Source: an uncultured Pseudomonadales bacterium
GTDB lineage: Bacteria > Pseudomonadota > Gammaproteobacteria > Pseudomonadales > Azotimanducaceae
Assembly: GCA_958296405.1 (NCBI GenBank)
Contig: OY282519.1
Span: forward strand, 2,774,132 to 2,838,131
Direction: 5' to 3'
Length of the DNA: 64,000 nucleotides
Made by a program: the position numbers and the translations under genes
The notes under the pieces: generated by a model
What the model saw: only the letters and a program-made list of their open reading frames with translations
What the model was told of the DNA's origin: nothing
Database searches by the model: none
Shown here: positions 53,809 to 63,088 of the stretch, one piece after another
Numbering within the stretch: position 1 is the first letter of the stretch
How the letters are laid out: the number at the start of each line of letters is the position of its first letter

Positions 53809-54975
53809 TTAGGTGGACCGGTGAGGGGCCCAGATCGGTTCCGTGTCTTCAATCCGTAGCCGATACTCGCCTTCGTCATCGCGTTCAATGACGACCCACT
53901 TGTCAGTCTGATCGTTGCCCTGCAGCCATTGACCAAGCGTAAGACCCCAATGGATGAGCGTAACTACGTTGTTCTGGCCAGCCTCGCGATGAGGCGCATG
54001 ATCAACCAATAGCACCTGCTGATCGGAGTCTCTTTCCGGGAACTCGACGTTGAATGTGACGTGGGCTTCCTCGTATTCCTTGCCTCTCCTCGAAATCGAG
54101 ATCCATTTCGCCGAGCCGAAGAGTAGCTCGCGGAACCAAGTATTTTGATCGATTTGATGTCGCGCACGCCCGAGCCGCAATGTCCCGGTGGGATTGGTTC
54201 CCGTAGCAGTCTGCAGTGCGTCCGATCTCGATAGCTTCTTGCACCAGCGGTGGATGATTGGCGATGGATCAGCACGGTCGTCCAGTCGCTCGCCCTCTTC
54301 CTCAGCTATTTCCTTTGAAAGTAATGGGCCCCAACGACGGCCGCGGCTGCCGCGGGCAGCTATAGAGGGTGCGTGAAACGTGCTTGATCTTTCGCGTTGG
54401 GTGCGCTGAGTGATGAGAACGCCCTGTTTTTGAAGCCTGTCAGCATCGATGGAGCTTGCGATTTGGAAAATGCCACTCTCGTTAGACGAGTGCCACCAAT
54501 CCGTCGCCCGGACGATCTCGGCCAACACGCCATTGTCCGCTGGTGTTCCGGAGGACATCTCGACCCAAGCTTCGACGTTCGCGCCCAACGCGGCGGACGT
54601 GAGGTTCGCGGAACCCACCACCGCTGCCTCAGCCCCGTCGGCGCGGATGACATGCGCTACCTTCGGGTGAAAGAGGGCGTTACCGTATGCGACGACGGTG
54701 AGATGGCATGCATCGCCCTTTGCCATGCAATCCAAGATCGACATGACGTCCTCAATGGTCAGCGGGTCCGTCGCGTTGGATCCGAGCACTAGATTGACGG
54801 GTTTGTGTTCTGCCGCGATGCGCTCAAGAACGGGCGCATATTGCTGTAACGCACTGTAGCGGAAGAATCCGAATTGGCCGCGAAACGCTTGGACCCCTTC
54901 GACCAAGTGGTTGTCGAACCAAGCACCTGGGCAGACGTTTTTGTCTCCAGTGGCGCTGTCTCGAAATCGAGCCAT
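53809..54975 (-). CDS. PLD-superfamily nuclease (probable restriction endonuclease)
   Basis: A 388-residue protein with one HKD-type phospholipase-D motif: His103 and Lys105 in FHPKVAHVIRADG, followed by GSANLTSAALGANVE (Gly121, Asn124). This pattern and the C-terminal beta-rich domain resemble the BfiI/NgoFVII type of metal-independent restriction enzymes, which act as dimers with one HKD motif per subunit. The neighbouring convergent methyltransferase would protect host DNA. The start at 54975 gives MARFRDSATG; a longer start at 55074 is possible. The recognition sequence cannot be inferred. Confidence 0.75.
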   Translation of the reverse strand: MARFRDSATGDKNVCPGAWFDNHLVEGVQAFRGQFGFFRYSALQQYAPVLERIAAEHKPVNLVLGSNATDPLTIEDVMSILDCMAKGDACHLTVVAYGNALFHPKVAHVIRADGAEAAVVGSANLTSAALGANVEAWVEMSSGTPADNGVLAEIVRATDWWHSSNESGIFQIASSIDADRLQKQGVLITQRTQRERSSTFHAPSIAARGSRGRRWGPLLSKEIAEEEGERLDDRADPSPIIHRWCKKLSRSDALQTATGTNPTGTLRLGRARHQIDQNTWFRELLFGSAKWISISRRGKEYEEAHVTFNVEFPERDSDQQVLLVDHAPHREAGQNNVVTLIHWGLTLGQWLQGNDQTDKWVVIERDDEGEYRLRIEDTEPIWAPHRST

Positions 54976-55169
54976 GCGCGGGTCCGCCCCTGCTCTATCG
55001 ATGCACGTTATTGTACGCGACGAGACGGCGATCGCTCCCAGTACCGCGTGACTTCGTCCTGCGAGGAAGAGCATGTGGGCCAGTGCGCCGGTTCCTCATA
55101 GCCGAACTCGTTGGTGGCTTTCCGCAGGAGCGTCGCCCCCATGAACTTCTGGCCCCCGCTCCCTTGATA

Positions 55170-55185
55170 CTGTAATCACATACAG
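55170..55185. promoter_or_regulatory. LexA (SOS) operator of imuA
   Basis: CTGTAATCACATACAG fits the gammaproteobacterial LexA box (CTGT-N8-ACAG) perfectly. It sits in the spacer of a promoter with TTGATA (55164-55169) and GTTAAT (55185-55190). The imuA ATG is 34 bases downstream. LexA binding would cover the promoter until DNA damage. Confidence 0.85.
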
Positions 55186-55219
55186 TTAATCTGACGGGCC
55201 CGTTGGGAATGGGCTTGTC

Positions 55220-56086
55220 ATGGCTGCTGCCCCGGCCGCCTCGTCGCGCTACGCCGTCGCGCTAGGCGGAGCCCCCGTGCGCCCTATCGGCGATGTGACG
55301 GCGCTCTTGAGCCATCCGCATCTGTGGCGGGCGCGGCATTTGCCCAACGAGCCGGGGCGCTCGGGCCATGCCACCGGGTTCGCCGTGTTGGATGACGCGC
55401 TGCATGATGGTGGCTGGCCTGTCGCTGGCCTCATGGAAGTGCTGTGCGCAACGCACGGCATCGGCGAGTTGCGTCTCTTGATGCCGGCGTTGGCGCGGCT
55501 CAGCCAATCCGAGGCGCGTTGGATCGTGTGGGTCGCGCCGCCCTGCCTGCCCTATGCGCCGGCGCTTCTTGAGGCGGGCGTCATGCCCGGCAAGGTGTTG
55601 TTGGTGCGTCCGCAACGCCAGCGCGATGCCTTGTGGGCTGCGGAAAAGGCGCTCAAGAGCGGGGCCGCTTGCGCCGTTCTCGCGTGGCTCGCTGAGCCGT
55701 CCCTTGAGGTACACGCGCTGCGGCGCCTGCAATTGGCCGCGCAGGAAGGCCAGGCTTGGGGAACGCTCTTTCGTCCGGCGGCCGCGGCCAATCGGTCATC
55801 GATGGCCGAGTTGCGCATCTTGGTCGAAAGCGAACGCAGCCAAACGTGCGACAGGCTGGCTTTCTCTGTGCTCAAACGGCGCGGTGGCTGGGCCGGCGCA
55901 CGCACGGCGCTCAAGGTTGGCCAAGCCCCCATCCGCCACGGGCGGGAGGGCTTCAAGGAGCGTCTCGCCAAGTGGCTTGGCACAAGGCGTTCGGCCAGCA
56001 CGGCGCTAGCTGACAATGCCGCATCCAATCGCGGTGCTGGCGTGCGTGGTGGCGGCACGACCGACGCCGTGGATGAGCGCACATAG
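55220..56086 (+). CDS. imuA: ImuA, SOS mutagenesis cassette protein
   Basis: A 288-residue RecA/SulA-like protein of the translesion cassette imuA-imuB-dnaE2. Family features include LLSHPHLWRARHLPNE, TGFAVLDDALHDGGWPVAGLMEVL, and GIGELRLLMPALARLSQSE; the Walker A is degenerate. ImuA is thought to work with ImuB as an accessory in error-prone repair. A LexA box lies directly upstream and imuB follows by two bases. Confidence 0.9.
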   Translation: MAAAPAASSRYAVALGGAPVRPIGDVTALLSHPHLWRARHLPNEPGRSGHATGFAVLDDALHDGGWPVAGLMEVLCATHGIGELRLLMPALARLSQSEARWIVWVAPPCLPYAPALLEAGVMPGKVLLVRPQRQRDALWAAEKALKSGAACAVLAWLAEPSLEVHALRRLQLAAQEGQAWGTLFRPAAAANRSSMAELRILVESERSQTCDRLAFSVLKRRGGWAGARTALKVGQAPIRHGREGFKERLAKWLGTRRSASTALADNAASNRGAGVRGGGTTDAVDERT

Positions 56087-56088
56087 CC

Positions 56089-57594
56089 ATGTGGTTCGGC
56101 GTGCGTTTTCCGGCCATGGGCCTCGAGTTGTTCGAGCGCCGCCAGCCGGCTGGAAACACAAGGCCGGCAGTGCTCATGGAAGACAGCCGGGTGCTGCTGG
56201 CGAACGCCGCGGCGCAAGCGGCCGGCGTCACGCCCGGCGCCAGCCTCGCCACGGCCCTCAGCATCGTCGGCCACCTCAAACATTTCGAGCGGGACACCGA
56301 CGAAGAGCGCAAGCGCCTGCGCCATCTGGCGGAAGCGGCGTATCGCCACACCCCATGCGCGAGCCTGTGCGAGCCAGACAGCCTCGTGCTGGACATCGGC
56401 GCCAGCCTCAATCTATTCGGTGGCGTGGCGGCGCTGGCAGGAGAGTTGGATGCACTGTTCCAACGGCTGCAACACGTTTCCCGCATCGCCTTCGCCGCCA
56501 CCCCGGCAGCGGCGCTGGCCCTCGCCCACGCGGATGAAGCGTTTGACTTGGCGGGCGTCGCGCCGGGCGAGCAAGGCATTGCCGGCGCCATCGCGCACAG
56601 CCGCGCAGCATTGCGCCGCGCCTCCTTGCGCTGCGCTGCCCTTGATGCGCGCGACATCGAGCGCCTTGCAGACATGGGCATCTTCAGCATCGGCCAGTTG
56701 TTGGATTTGCCTCGGAACGAACTCGGCGCGCGCTTTGGCTCGGCATTGCAGGATTATCTCGCCCGGCTCGTTGGCGCAGCGCCGGATCCGCGTGTGCCCG
56801 TCACGCCGCGGGAGCGGTTCGCATCGGCCATTCACTTGGTGGAATCCGTCTCCAACAAGGCCGCGCTGCGCTTTCCCATGCGCCGCCTCGCCGCGGAACT
56901 CGCAGCCTGGCTGCAGGCGCGGCAACTCGGCGCACTGCGGCTGGCGTGGCGCTTCGAACCGTTGCTTGGGGGCGCGGCGCGAATTGAGGCGCGGTTCGCG
57001 GATGCCCGCACAGACGCCAAGGGCCTCTTGGAAGTGAGCTGGCTCAAGCTGGCCAGCGCCACGTTGCCAGACGATGTGATGAGCGTGCGGCTGCGCGCCG
57101 TGGACGTGGCGCCGCTCACGGCTGCCAGCGACAGCTTGTTTGGCCCGGCGGCGGCTGCATCCACCGCGCCGCTCGCGTTGGTGGACGCGCTGGCGGCGCG
57201 GCTTGGCGACGGCGCGGTGCTGGGGCTCAACGCCGTGGACGACCATCGCCCGGAGTTCGCATGGGCGTCGCGGTCTCCGGGCGGCGCATGGCGCGGGCGG
57301 AACAACACCGCCCCGAAGGCCTTGCGGCGCCCGCTCTGGCTGCTTGAGGCGCCGCGGCCGGTGGCGCTCGGGCAACTCCGGCTGTTGAGCGGCCCGGAAC
57401 GCATTGAGTCTGGCTGGTGGGGCAACTCGGTTGCCAGGGATTACTACGTCGCCGTCGGCGCGGATGGCGCCCAGCTCTGGGTGTTCCGCGAGTGCGCGAT
57501 GGATGCCGCGCACGGCTTTGGCAGGCATGTGCCCCCTGCCGCCGAACGTGGCGACGCTGCGCAACGCTGGTTCCTGCATGGCTATTTCGCCTGA
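56089..57594 (+). CDS. imuB: ImuB, inactive Y-family polymerase homolog
   Basis: A 501-residue Y-family-like protein that in other bacteria lacks polymerase activity and bridges the beta clamp to ImuC/DnaE2. The N-terminus MWFGVRFPAMGLELFERR and the region GVTPGASLATALSI match the family. Members replace catalytic carboxylates of DinB; here the equivalent positions are also not the usual DxD/E, which fits. Clamp-binding and ImuA-binding tails are at the C-terminus. Overlapped slightly by the alternative dnaE2 start. Confidence 0.9.
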   Translation: MWFGVRFPAMGLELFERRQPAGNTRPAVLMEDSRVLLANAAAQAAGVTPGASLATALSIVGHLKHFERDTDEERKRLRHLAEAAYRHTPCASLCEPDSLVLDIGASLNLFGGVAALAGELDALFQRLQHVSRIAFAATPAAALALAHADEAFDLAGVAPGEQGIAGAIAHSRAALRRASLRCAALDARDIERLADMGIFSIGQLLDLPRNELGARFGSALQDYLARLVGAAPDPRVPVTPRERFASAIHLVESVSNKAALRFPMRRLAAELAAWLQARQLGALRLAWRFEPLLGGAARIEARFADARTDAKGLLEVSWLKLASATLPDDVMSVRLRAVDVAPLTAASDSLFGPAAAASTAPLALVDALAARLGDGAVLGLNAVDDHRPEFAWASRSPGGAWRGRNNTAPKALRRPLWLLEAPRPVALGQLRLLSGPERIESGWWGNSVARDYYVAVGADGAQLWVFRECAMDAAHGFGRHVPPAAERGDAAQRWFLHGYFA

Positions 57595-57607
57595 GCGCAA
57601 GCAACCG

Positions 57608-60600
57608 ATGCCGGCCGCTGCCTTCGCGGAGTTGCATGCCGTGTCGAACTTCTCGTTCCTGCGCGGCGCCTCGCACCCAGAGGAACTGGTGGAACGGGCA
57701 TGGCAGCTTGGCTATGCCGCCATCGCCATCACGGATGAATGTTCCGTGTCCGGCGTGGTGCGGGCGCATGTCGCTGCGAAATCTTGCAACGAGGAAAGCG
57801 AACGGAGCGGCCGCGCTGGCATCAAGCTCATCGTCGGCGCTGAGTTTCGCCTTGCCGAAGGCGTCCATATCGTGCTGTTGGCGCCGAACCGCCGCGCTTA
57901 TGGGCAGCTTTGCGAACTCATCACGCTTGGCCGGCGGCGCAGTCCGAAGGGTGCTTACTCATTGCAAATGAATGATCTGCAAGGTGCTGTCGATGCGTGT
58001 CTTGCGCTCTGGATGCCAGCGCTCAAGCCCATTTCGGAACTCCTTGAAGAAGGCCGCCGGCTGCAGGCGCTGCTGCCGAATCTGCGCTTGGCACTGGAAA
58101 TGGCCCTCGAACCCTTTGATGTGGACAAAGCCGCCCATGTGCTGGTGCTCGCCTCGCGCCTCGGCCTGCCCATCATCGCCAGCAACGATGTCCACATGCA
58201 TGTGCCGGAGCGCAAGCCCTTGCAGGACGTCCTCACCGCCATCCGCGAACGCGCGACGGTGGCGGAACTCGGCAGCGTGGCGCAATCGAACTGCGAACGC
58301 TATCTGCGCCCCCTGCCCCGCTTGGCGGAGCTTTACCCAGAGGAGCTGCTTGCCGAAACCATCGCAGTGGCGCAAGCGTGCGACTTCTCCTTGGATGCGC
58401 TGCGTTACGAATATCCAGAGGAGGTGGTGCCGGCTGGCTTGGCACCCGGCGCCTATTTGCGCCAGCTTGTCTTCGCCGGCGCCAAGGAGCGGTGGCCAGA
58501 CGGCGCGCCGGAAGCGGTGGCAACGTTGCTGGAGAAGGAGCTCAAGCTCATCGGCGAGCTTGCCTATGAGCATTACTTCCTCACCGTTTATGACATTGCT
58601 CGGCAAGCGCGGGAACTCGGCATCTTGTGCCAAGGCCGCGGCTCCGCGGCGAACTCGGCAGTGTGCTACTGCCTGCATGTGACGGAAGTGGACCCATCGC
58701 GTCAGCACGTTTTGTTCGAGCGTTTCATTTCCAAGGAGCGCCACGAGCCGCCAGACATCGACATCGACTTTGAGCATGAGCGGCGCGAGGAAATCATCCA
58801 GTACATCTATGGGCGCTACGGGCGGGAGCGCGCGGCGTTGGCTGCCACGCTCATCACCTACCGGCCGCGCAGCGCCATCCGAGACGTCGGCAGCGCCTTG
58901 GGGCTGGATGTCGGCATGCTCGACGGATTGGCGAAATCCATGGCGTGGTGGGATGGCCGCGAGGCCATCGAGGAGCGCCTCGCCGTCGCCGGCATGGATC
59001 CGCACAGCCTCGTCGCCCGGCAATTCTTTGCCTTGGTGAACGAGGTGCTCGGCTTTCCGCGGCATCTTTCGCAGCATGTCGGCGGCTTTGTGATTGCCCG
59101 CGGTTCCCTGTCGCAGCTAGTTCCCATCGAGAACGCAGCCATGCCAGAACGCACCGTCATCCAATGGGACAAGGACGATTTAGAGTCTTTGGGCTTGTTG
59201 AAGGTGGATGTGCTGGGGCTCGGCATGCTCACGGCGATTCGGAAGACCTTGGCCCTCGCCAATGACTTTGAGCGCCGCCACGGCAACCCAGCGGCGGCCG
59301 GCCTCACTGTGGAGAACATTCCGGCGGAAGACCCAGACACCTATGCAATGCTGCAGCGGGGAGACAGCGTTGGCGTGTTCCAAGTGGAATCCCGCGCGCA
59401 AATGGCCATGTTGCCGCGGCTGCGCCCAGAGTGCTTTTACGATTTGGTGATTGAAGTGGCCATCGTGCGCCCAGGGCCGATTCAGGGCGACATGGTTCAC
59501 CCCTACCTGCGTCGGCGCCGCGGCGAGGAACCCATCAGCTACACCAACGATGCAGTGCGCAAGGCGCTGGGCCGCACCTTGGGCGTGCCGATCTTCCAAG
59601 AACAGGTGATCGAACTCGCCATGACCGCGGCCGGCTTCACTGGCGGCGAGGCGGATCAGCTGCGCCGCGCCATGGCCGCTTGGCGCCGCCGCGGCGGGCT
59701 CGAGCGTTTCGAGCAGAAGCTCATCAACGGCATGTTGGAACGCGGCCACGAGCGGCAGTTCGCCGAGCGCGTGTTCCGGCAGATCAAGGGCTTCGGGGAA
59801 TATGGCTTCCCGGAATCCCACGCGGCGAGCTTCGCGCTGCTGGTGTATCAATCCGCGTGGCTGAAGCGCCACGCGACCAGCGCTTTCTACTGCGGGCTGT
59901 TGAACAGTTTGCCGATGGGCTTCTACAGCCCTTCGCAACTCTTGCAGGACGCGGCGGCGCATGGCGTGGAGGCGCGCGACGCAGACGTGCAGGCGAGTGG
60001 TTGGGATTATCGTTTGGAACCCGCGCAGCGGGAGCGCAAAGCCGTTGGCCGGCTGCGCTTCCAAGGGGCCGAGGCGCCGCCGGCCATTCGCATCGGCCTG
60101 CGGCAGGTCAAGGGGATTGCCGAGGAAGCGGCGCATCGCATCGCCGCCGCGCAGCCTTTTCGGGATGTGGGCGATCTTGGCCGCCGGGCTGGCCTGGACA
60201 AAGGAGAACTCAAGTTTCTGGCCCGCGCCGGCGCGCTCAAGGGGCTTGCCGGGCATCGCCACCAAGCGCATTGGGACGCCGCCGGGGTGGACGACCCAAG
60301 CGCGATGTGGCGCGCCGCGGACGCCCATGCGCCGTATCGCACCCAAGCGCGCTTGCCAAGCCCCAGCCCCGGCGATGATCTGATCGCAGACTACCGCTAT
60401 CTGGGCCTCACTACCGGCCCGCACCCGATGGCGATGCTGCGCGAAGACGCCGCATTGCGCGCCTGCCTCACCGCCACCGATCTGCTCGATTGCCGGACGC
60501 ATCGGTTCGTGAAGGTGGCTGGCGTCGTTACTTGCCGGCAGCGCCCCGGCACGGCCACCGGCGTGATCTTCATGACCCTTGAGGACGAAACGGGCAACAG

Positions 60601-60808
60601 CAACATCGTGATTTGGAACACGGTGCTGCAACGCTATCGCGCCGCGTTGCTGCAAGGCCGGCTGCTGGCGATCAAGGGCACCGTGGAGCGGGACGCCGAG
60701 GTGGTGCATGTGATTGCCGGCCATGTGGAAGACCTGACAGACAAGCTCATGGGGCTGTCGGCGCGGCCGGATGCGGGCACGTCATTCCGCAGCCGGAACT
60801 TCCATTGA
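57608..60808 (+). CDS. dnaE2: Error-prone DNA polymerase III alpha-type subunit (ImuC)
   Basis: A 1066-residue C-family polymerase that performs translesion synthesis after SOS induction. The PHP domain begins FAELHAVSNFSFLRGASHPEELV; the palm carries PDIDIDFEHERREE with the catalytic Asp pair, followed by the finger and beta-binding regions and a C-terminal OB fold. Shorter than replicative DnaE, as expected of ImuC. The start at 57608 is preferred; 57578 would overlap imuB by 17 bases. Confidence 0.93.
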   Translation: MPAAAFAELHAVSNFSFLRGASHPEELVERAWQLGYAAIAITDECSVSGVVRAHVAAKSCNEESERSGRAGIKLIVGAEFRLAEGVHIVLLAPNRRAYGQLCELITLGRRRSPKGAYSLQMNDLQGAVDACLALWMPALKPISELLEEGRRLQALLPNLRLALEMALEPFDVDKAAHVLVLASRLGLPIIASNDVHMHVPERKPLQDVLTAIRERATVAELGSVAQSNCERYLRPLPRLAELYPEELLAETIAVAQACDFSLDALRYEYPEEVVPAGLAPGAYLRQLVFAGAKERWPDGAPEAVATLLEKELKLIGELAYEHYFLTVYDIARQARELGILCQGRGSAANSAVCYCLHVTEVDPSRQHVLFERFISKERHEPPDIDIDFEHERREEIIQYIYGRYGRERAALAATLITYRPRSAIRDVGSALGLDVGMLDGLAKSMAWWDGREAIEERLAVAGMDPHSLVARQFFALVNEVLGFPRHLSQHVGGFVIARGSLSQLVPIENAAMPERTVIQWDKDDLESLGLLKVDVLGLGMLTAIRKTLALANDFERRHGNPAAAGLTVENIPAEDPDTYAMLQRGDSVGVFQVESRAQMAMLPRLRPECFYDLVIEVAIVRPGPIQGDMVHPYLRRRRGEEPISYTNDAVRKALGRTLGVPIFQEQVIELAMTAAGFTGGEADQLRRAMAAWRRRGGLERFEQKLINGMLERGHERQFAERVFRQIKGFGEYGFPESHAASFALLVYQSAWLKRHATSAFYCGLLNSLPMGFYSPSQLLQDAAAHGVEARDADVQASGWDYRLEPAQRERKAVGRLRFQGAEAPPAIRIGLRQVKGIAEEAAHRIAAAQPFRDVGDLGRRAGLDKGELKFLARAGALKGLAGHRHQAHWDAAGVDDPSAMWRAADAHAPYRTQARLPSPSPGDDLIADYRYLGLTTGPHPMAMLREDAALRACLTATDLLDCRTHRFVKVAGVVTCRQRPGTATGVIFMTLEDETGNSNIVIWNTVLQRYRAALLQGRLLAIKGTVERDAEVVHVIAGHVEDLTDKLMGLSARPDAGTSFRSRNFH

Positions 60809-61021
60809 TGCGGCTTGACGCCGCCACCGGGCGGACTACCGTAGGCACTTTACTTGGCGCGGTGGCTGAAGCGCCCCGTGCGCGGTCCGCTCGGAACGGG
60901 GTGCCGGCACCATGAGCGCGGGGTACCGCGGCCGCGTGTGGCAGCGTTGGATGGGGCTAAGCGGCTTGGCCGCCAAGCGTTGCGGCCAAACATCGGCGCA
61001 GGGCCGCCGGCGAGGTGAACA

Positions 61022-62044
61022 ATGCGGGTGCTCGTGACAGGCGCGGCTGGATTCATCGGCTCCTTCGTGGCGCAGCGGCTGCTTGAACGGGGCGACGCCG
61101 TGATCGGCTTCGATAACCTGAACGCTTACTACGACGTGGCGTTGAAGGCAGCCCGGCTCGCTCGCCTGCAACGCCATGACGCCTTCGAGTTCGTGCGGGG
61201 AGACTTGTGCGATCGGGCGGCGGTGGCGGCGCTCTTCGGGCGACGCCCAGAGCGCATCGTGCATCTGGCGGCGCAAGCCGGCGTGCGCCATTCGCTGGAC
61301 AATCCGGGCGCCTATGTCCAAACCAACGTGGTGGGGTTCCTCAACCTGCTTGAGGCGGCGCGGGAGGCGGGCACGGCGCATCTTGTATACGCCTCGACGA
61401 GCTCTGTTTACGGCAACCATGCCAAGCTGCCCTATGCCGTTGGCGACGGCGCAGACCACCCGCTGAGCCTGTACGCGGCCACCAAGAAATCCAACGAAAT
61501 GATGGCCCACGCCTATAGCCACCTGTTCGGCATGCCCACCACCGGCTTGCGTTTTTTCACGGTGTACGGGCCGTGGGGGCGGCCAGACATGGCGCTCTGC
61601 GTGTTCGCTAAGCGGATGCTCGCCGGGCAGCCCATCGACGTGTTCAACCGCGGGCGCCACACGCGGGACTTCACTTACATCGACGACGCCGCGGACGCTG
61701 TCGTGCGCACCTTGGACCGCCCCGCCGCGCCGCACGCGGATTTCCAACCCGCCGCGCCGAACCCCGCGGTCTCCTCGGCCCCTTACCGCCTCCACAACGT
61801 CGGCGGCGGCGCACCCACAGACCTCATGCGGTGCATCGCGCTCTTGGAGGCGGCGCTCGGCGTGAAGGCAAAGAAGCGGCTCCTGCCGGCGCAACCGGGA
61901 GACGTGCCCGACACCGCCGCGGACGCTGCCACGCTGGTGGACGCGACAGGCTGGCAACCCACAACCACCATCGAACAAGGCATCGCGCGCTTCGCCGATT
62001 GGTACATGGCCCACTACGGGGCGGGTGGGGCGGGCGCGTGCTAG
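61022..62044 (+). CDS. UDP-glucuronate 4-epimerase family protein
   Basis: A 340-residue extended short-chain dehydrogenase. NAD binds at TGAAGFIGSFVAQRLL, and the active-site triad is visible as STSSVYG and Tyr151/Lys155 in YAATKKSNE. The signature FDNLNAYYDVALKAARL and RHTRDFTYIDD points to UDP-glucuronate 4-epimerase (UDP-GlcA to UDP-GalA). UDP-glucuronate would come from Ugd encoded at 49.9 kb. The 213-base gap before it has a GCTTGG/CCAAGC hairpin but no gene. Confidence 0.9.
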   Translation: MRVLVTGAAGFIGSFVAQRLLERGDAVIGFDNLNAYYDVALKAARLARLQRHDAFEFVRGDLCDRAAVAALFGRRPERIVHLAAQAGVRHSLDNPGAYVQTNVVGFLNLLEAAREAGTAHLVYASTSSVYGNHAKLPYAVGDGADHPLSLYAATKKSNEMMAHAYSHLFGMPTTGLRFFTVYGPWGRPDMALCVFAKRMLAGQPIDVFNRGRHTRDFTYIDDAADAVVRTLDRPAAPHADFQPAAPNPAVSSAPYRLHNVGGGAPTDLMRCIALLEAALGVKAKKRLLPAQPGDVPDTAADAATLVDATGWQPTTTIEQGIARFADWYMAHYGAGGAGAC

Positions 62045-62202
62045 GATGCCGCGGCATGCACAACATGGCCCGCTACCGCAGCGTGGCGGTGTGGTGCATT
62101 GTGGAGCTTGGGGTGGCTGCCGAACGGCTGGGGAGTATATGAGCGTCTTGCATTCCCAACCGCCTCAGCGACTTGGCACCCACTTAGGGATTGCCCCTTG
62201 GG

Positions 62203-62229
62203 TTGCGCCGCGACATCGTTTTATATACA
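62203..62229 (+). promoter_or_regulatory. Possible promoter of the terminal pair
   Basis: TTGCGC (62203-62208) and TATACA (62224-62229) are 15 bases apart in an AT-richer patch, 37 bases before the GTG at 62267. The spacing is short, so this is tentative. Confidence 0.3.
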
Positions 62230-62266
62230 GTGCTTCGAGTGTTGTGGGATATGGGAGTGCTCTCCG

Positions 62267-63088
62267 GTGGCGGTAGAATTGCCCCAGTGGCTAGAGGACC
62301 TGCGCCGCGCCGAGGTTGTTGATCGAGTTCGGAACGATCCGCGGTCTGGATCGGGCAGGTTCTTTGGCTTGAGCGGGCACACGGCAATGAATGCCATAGG
62401 GTGGGGACAAGCACCGTTCGATGAACCTTGGGGCGATCTTTCTCCTGAAGATCGCGCCTTGCTCTACGCCTACTTCAACCAGAAGGGGCATTTGGAGGAG
62501 CTTACAGAGGCATTTCGCCAGATGTTTCCGAATCGAACGCCTGACGATCTCATTGTAATCGACGTGGGATGCGGTCCCTGCACTGGCGGCTTGGCTTTGG
62601 CCGGTGTGCTCGATCCTCCCACCTTCGACTACATCGGTTTGGACTCGTCGGTCACCATGCGCGACCTTGGCGAGCGTATGGCAGCCAGCTTGCGCCGGCT
62701 CAAGGGCATGAGACGGTGCTGGGCGAGCGGACCCGCGGCCGTCGATTGGGATAGAGCACCAAGCTGGCGATCTGTGCTGGTAATCGTTTCATATCTCTTG
62801 GCTAGCCCGACCTTGGATCCCGCTCAACTCGTCACGGACCTTGACAAACTCCTTGCCAAGCTAGGAAAAGGCAGGGTTTCTGTGCTTTACACCAATTCTC
62901 CAAAAGCCTCCGCCAATCGGAACTTTCCGAGTTTTCAAAAGGCAATGCAGGATGCTGGCTTCGACATGCCGGCCGACGGGACTGGTGAGATTGTCGTTGA
63001 GCGATGGGAAGGCGACCAACAGCGGCATCTTCGATACGCAGTGTTCCATCGTCCTGCACAAAACCGGCTTCCGCTTGGAGGTGGCTAG
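62267..63088 (+). CDS. Class I methyltransferase-like protein of unknown function
   Basis: A 273-residue protein with a Rossmann methyltransferase core: SAM motif VIDVGCGPCTGG (Asp at residue 99), YIGLDSSVTMRDLG and the later strand VLVIVSYLLASPTL. The substrate is not recognisable, and the usual catalytic motifs of DNA methylases (NPPY, DPPY, PC) are absent. The GTG at 62267 with GGGAG 9 bases upstream is chosen; earlier codons lie in a region without family resemblance. The next gene starts immediately after the stop, so the two are probably one operon. Composition is lower in GC than the core. Confidence 0.7.
   Translation: MAVELPQWLEDLRRAEVVDRVRNDPRSGSGRFFGLSGHTAMNAIGWGQAPFDEPWGDLSPEDRALLYAYFNQKGHLEELTEAFRQMFPNRTPDDLIVIDVGCGPCTGGLALAGVLDPPTFDYIGLDSSVTMRDLGERMAASLRRLKGMRRCWASGPAAVDWDRAPSWRSVLVIVSYLLASPTLDPAQLVTDLDKLLAKLGKGRVSVLYTNSPKASANRNFPSFQKAMQDAGFDMPADGTGEIVVERWEGDQQRHLRYAVFHRPAQNRLPLGGG

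Noticed and set aside
59180-60724. 514-codon minus-strand frame opposite dnaE2
   Set aside because: Antisense shadow of a strongly supported polymerase gene.
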